Below, piece after piece: positions 60,980 to 64,000 of a stretch of 64,000 bases of DNA. Position numbers and translations under genes: made by a program. The stretch comes from Phytomonas francai. Lineage: Eukaryota > Euglenozoa > Kinetoplastea > Trypanosomatida > Trypanosomatidae. Each line of letters opens with the position of its first letter. The stretch's first letter is position 1. The notes below the pieces were generated by a model that was not told the DNA's origin, ran no database searches, and saw only the letters and a program-made list of their open reading frames with translations. The stretch covers positions 1,468,109 to 1,532,108 of the forward strand of contig MJCC01000003.1 in the NCBI GenBank assembly GCA_001766655.1, in the 5' to 3' direction.

Positions 60980-62539
60980 ATGGAAGAGACTAAAATAATG
61001 ACATTTTCGATAGAATTTCTGCAAAAACGATTGCGAAACGACGTTTTTATGCGTCGTTTCCGGCGGTCTCTTCTCGTTGGACTCTTTTGCATGCTTTTCA
61101 TAGTCCTTTGCATACTTTTTTTCGACAATTCAAATCGGACTCCCATTGCGCCCTCGGTGCTTCCCCATGGTGGCACGCCGGACATGTTTGTTTATTCTAC
61201 TACGGGGACTCGTGTGGTTGTTTTCGTTATGAGTGACAAAATTGATGACGCCCTTTGCTATTCCGTGGGCTCGGCCTACTTGAGTGGGCTTCCCGTGGTG
61301 GTAGCTGGCTATGACATGCCATTTCGTGGATTTCTATCCAAGTTCGACTTTTTGGAGAGGGCCATCAAGAATGCCAATCTGAATCCCGAGGACGTAGTCA
61401 TTGTAATAGATTCCGACACAGTTTTCACGAGTGAGGATATTCACCCGTTCCTCGATCGTTTCATCGCGCAGTCCGCCGCGATTCCAAAGGAGCTGGACGC
61501 GCTGGCTGTGCGGCAGGGCCGTGCGATGGCACCGTTCATAGTGAGCACTGAAGCTGGTTGTTTCGCACCGAATGTATTCAAAGATTGGCAGGTTTGCGTT
61601 GCTGGTTATAACGCTCTCGCGGAAAAGGTACGGAAGTATGCCGCCGCGCATCCCGAGCATAATCTTGCGTTTCCTTTTGACAAAGCACCACAAGGCCAGG
61701 TAAACTCGGGTGTCGTGATTGCCCGTACGTGGGCGTACGAGGAGTTCCTGCAGAAGGCCGTGAATTTAGCAAAGACACAAGCTCCACCGTCCAAGACCCC
61801 AAATAGGTGGGACTGTGATCAGTCCGTCTATACAGCACTCTTTATAGATGCCCTAACATAGGAGGTGGAGAAGGACGTTTTCTCGATGCCATTAAAAGAG
61901 CAGCAGACAATGCGGTCCCCCTACGGTGTGCGTGCGGGATTCCTCGATTTAGATCGCGCGAATGCGTTGTCGCTTTCGACACTGATATTCGTTGTATATC
62001 TGTCCGAACTGAACGATGAGCGCTGGGCGAAGTACCTTCCATTCAGTTGGTTCAATCACCTGCACTCACATGACATATCTGATTTCAAGGGTATGTATTC
62101 GTTTGTGGGTGACCTTTACAGACGAGCGTACGCCGCACACGATAAGAAAATATACACGAGGCTGGCGGTGCCCAGGTGGGTTGACGGGAAAAGGACTTCC
62201 CGCATGACCCACATCAGTCTCACACCGCCACTGTGGACGCCCAGGCTGAGGCCCATCGACACAGTCCACAACCCGACCCGTCATACGTTTCCAGTAATCT
62301 TGCACACACAGGGCTTTCCCGACGGGATGACAAAGGTGATGCACATGGAACATGTCTCTGTAGGTGCAGGGTGGCTCGCACCGATGGTGCACGACTCCGA
62401 TGCAGAAAAAGTGGCGGTGGAGTATCTGGCATCTGCGCCGTTGTTTCTATCGACACACAATACCATCCTTCAAGATTCTTACCACGCGAAATGTGGCTTC
62501 CCATTTGAGAGAATTATAAAAAGGGCAAGAAAGCTTTGA
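60980..62539 (+). pseudogene. ESAG3-like glycosyltransferase-type gene with one in-frame TAG
   Basis: The frame starts at the ATG at 60980; the codon opening the longer frame at 60929 is GTG. It reads 519 codons to the stop at 62537-62539, interrupted only by TAG at 61859-61861. The N-terminus is a short basic cytosolic tail (NDVFMRRFRRS) and one signal-anchor helix near residues 29-48, as in a type II Golgi protein. A PLOD/glycosyltransferase-like domain follows: VVAGYDMPFRGFLSKFDFLERAI, VVIVIDSDTVFT with its DSD metal motif, GQVNSGVVIART, and WDCDQSVYTALFI. After the stop the same frame continues with an ESAG3-type C-terminal half (LPFSWFNHLHSHDI, then a serine- and histidine-containing tail). 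ESAG3 genes occur in VSG expression sites and in chromosome-internal copies, many of them broken. Function is unproven. Confidence 0.65.
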
Positions 62540-63550
62540 GGCGGCTTGCCTTTCCTACTGCATGGATACTTGCACAACACCCTTTCATATGCTATCTACT
62601 TTTACAAAGTTAAGAGAAGCACGTTGAGAAGTTTTGTATCTTACGAAGTAACCTTTCAGACAGATCTTGCGAAGAAAATATGTCAAGCGAGGTTGGACTT
62701 CAGGTCACTTTTCCACTGTTTATACACCAGCACATAATCCCATACCAATGCTAATATGGTAGTTGATTTTCTGTTTTATTTTATTTTATCCCAGCCTTCT
62801 TATCACCCTTTTCACAGGGTTGGTTTCCTTAGATCCCTCATCGGCGATTTAAAACGCAACAGCATTTTTTTTCTATCTAGTGTAACATAGGGTCCCAGAA
62901 TGGAGAACTCAAGTGCCTAGTATGGATTATTGTCGCACAATATAGACGGTAGAAGTTGTGTTTCGAATCTAATACTGTGTAGCTCCGAGGTGGTTGTTTT
63001 TAATGCTAGTTCCTTTGCAGATTAAACATTCCTTTGGAAGGCTGCTGTAACCTCTGAGGTTGTATCTGTGTGTACAGGTATGTACCCATGGAGCACACTT
63101 TCTTCGGCTTACGAGTTCTTTCCGAATAACATGGAATGCTAGTGTGGTATCATTTGTCAATGAGGTACTTTTAGTCTCATTTGTGCAGCGTATCAATATC
63201 CTCCCTCTGCGTATTTTTTCAATGCTTAGGTTGTGTAGTATCCACTGATTTGGATGAAAAGACGTTTCAGATGAAACAATTCAATCATCGAACATTTTCT
63301 TTGACCAAATAAATATCCAAACCTGTGGTTTTAAGTCAATTGACGAATTCACACCCTTTGCGGTAGTCGATCATGCTTTGTAAAAAGGGAGGGCCAGGGG
63401 AAACCAGCAAGGATTCACCGCTACGATACCCATTTAGACTTGTTTACACTTTAACCCATATATTTTGCCCCTATCTATTCCTTCTTTAAATGATCGAGTA
63501 TGCATCCTTTATTTTTGTCTGACTGAGACTAACACGGACCAACCACTACA
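62540..63550. other. Gene-poor sequence
   Basis: No gene supported. Moderately AT-rich. Short open stretches overlap on both strands. Confidence 0.5.
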
Positions 63551-64000
63551 TTATACATTCCTTTTTTTCTTAATATTTCTTTTTTTTTTCCATACCTTAA
63601 AGATTGCTATATCTGGGTGGAAGCCGTAAGATAGCATTTCTTTAAAATTCAGAAATACTTTCCGTTCGATGCGATTCGTGTGTTTCATTTGCATTTGAGT
63701 CTCTGTGATGTGTGCTGAAGCTGGGATAGAGTGGCACTCAGCTGCTATTCTCCAGCGGGTAGAACATGTTCGCAGGGTGCCAGGAGAGAGGCAGGGGGAG
63801 GAGGGGAGCACAGGGAAACGCGCGCGAAAAGGCTGCACCCTGCTGCGGGGCTGGCACGGCTGCCTCCTCTGACGCCCTGCGCTGGAGTGTGGGTTGGGGT
63901 TAGGGGCTCGCTCCGCAGCCTGTGCGTGTGTCGCCAGTCGATAGCACACGGACTGAATGATGGCATAATCATCGCATCCTCTACGATTGGTTATAGCCAT
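63551..64000 (-). CDS. Open frame running off the window edge, uncertain
   Basis: 149 codons on the minus strand, open at the right edge, so the start may lie outside. The middle (63740-63930) is GC-rich, Pro/Arg/Ser-rich and looks more like composition-driven open frame than protein. The end (about 112-149) is basic with ordinary composition. No family recognised. It could be the 3' part of a convergent gene or only a GC-rich island. Confidence 0.2.
   Translation of the reverse strand: MAITNRRGCDDYAIIQSVCYRLATHAQAAERAPNPNPHSSAGRQRRQPCQPRSRVQPFRARFPVLPSSPCLSPGTLRTCSTRWRIAAECHSIPASAHITETQMQMKHTNRIERKVFLNFKEMLSYGFHPDIAIFKVWKKKRNIKKKRNV

Overview
The window looks like a trypanosomatid nuclear chromosome, most probably from the genus Trypanosoma. 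No protein gene shows an intron. Genes lie in long same-strand blocks that switch only at 10.1-10.4 kb (convergent) and 57.1-61.0 kb (divergent). Coding sequences are separated by AT-rich spacers with pyrimidine tracts that suit trans-splicing. Diagnostic genes include the kinetoplastid histone variant H2B.V, a short ORC1/CDC6-type protein, an FAD-linked glycerol-3-phosphate dehydrogenase, an RPB9-like subunit and an ESAG3-like glycosyltransferase gene. From memory, several of these sit near each other on T. brucei chromosome 11, so a syntenic block is likely. The ESAG3-like gene points to an African trypanosome relative, but the species cannot be fixed from sequence reading alone.

Layout. 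Plus-strand block (1.3-10.1 kb): katanin p60-like AAA ATPase, a coiled-coil protein interrupted by a 385-base assembly gap, a saccharopine-dehydrogenase-like oxidoreductase, and an AOS1/SAE1-like SUMO E1 subunit whose end is scrambled at a poly-G run. Minus-strand block (57.1 down to 10.4 kb, in transcription order): mitochondrial-type methyltransferase, NTF2-like protein, ORC1/CDC6, PPR protein, DRC2-like flagellar protein, proteasome beta-3, RPB9, a very large EEP / acyl-CoA-synthetase-like / pantothenate kinase fusion, LRR-dual-specificity phosphatase, a class V aminotransferase broken by two nonsense codons, H2B.V, DHHC palmitoyltransferase, FAD-G3PDH, two unassigned proteins, FAD synthase, elongin C, BCD1-type HIT zinc finger protein, an unassigned membrane protein, an HMG-CoA-lyase-fold protein without its catalytic residues, and a helical-repeat protein. 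To the right lies a 3.9 kb divergent strand-switch region, then a plus-strand ESAG3-like gene with one in-frame TAG, then gene-poor sequence to the edge.

The most interesting items are the three-module pantothenate kinase fusion, in which two of the three modules lack key catalytic motifs, the HMG-CoA-lyase-like pseudoenzyme, and two otherwise clean reading frames interrupted only by nonsense codons. Several spots need caution as assembly or homopolymer problems: the N gap at 3387-3771, the single N at 15185 inside a duplicated block, and the poly-G run at 10036-10046. Several reading frames can be extended upstream only from non-ATG codons; for those I moved the start to the first plausible ATG.
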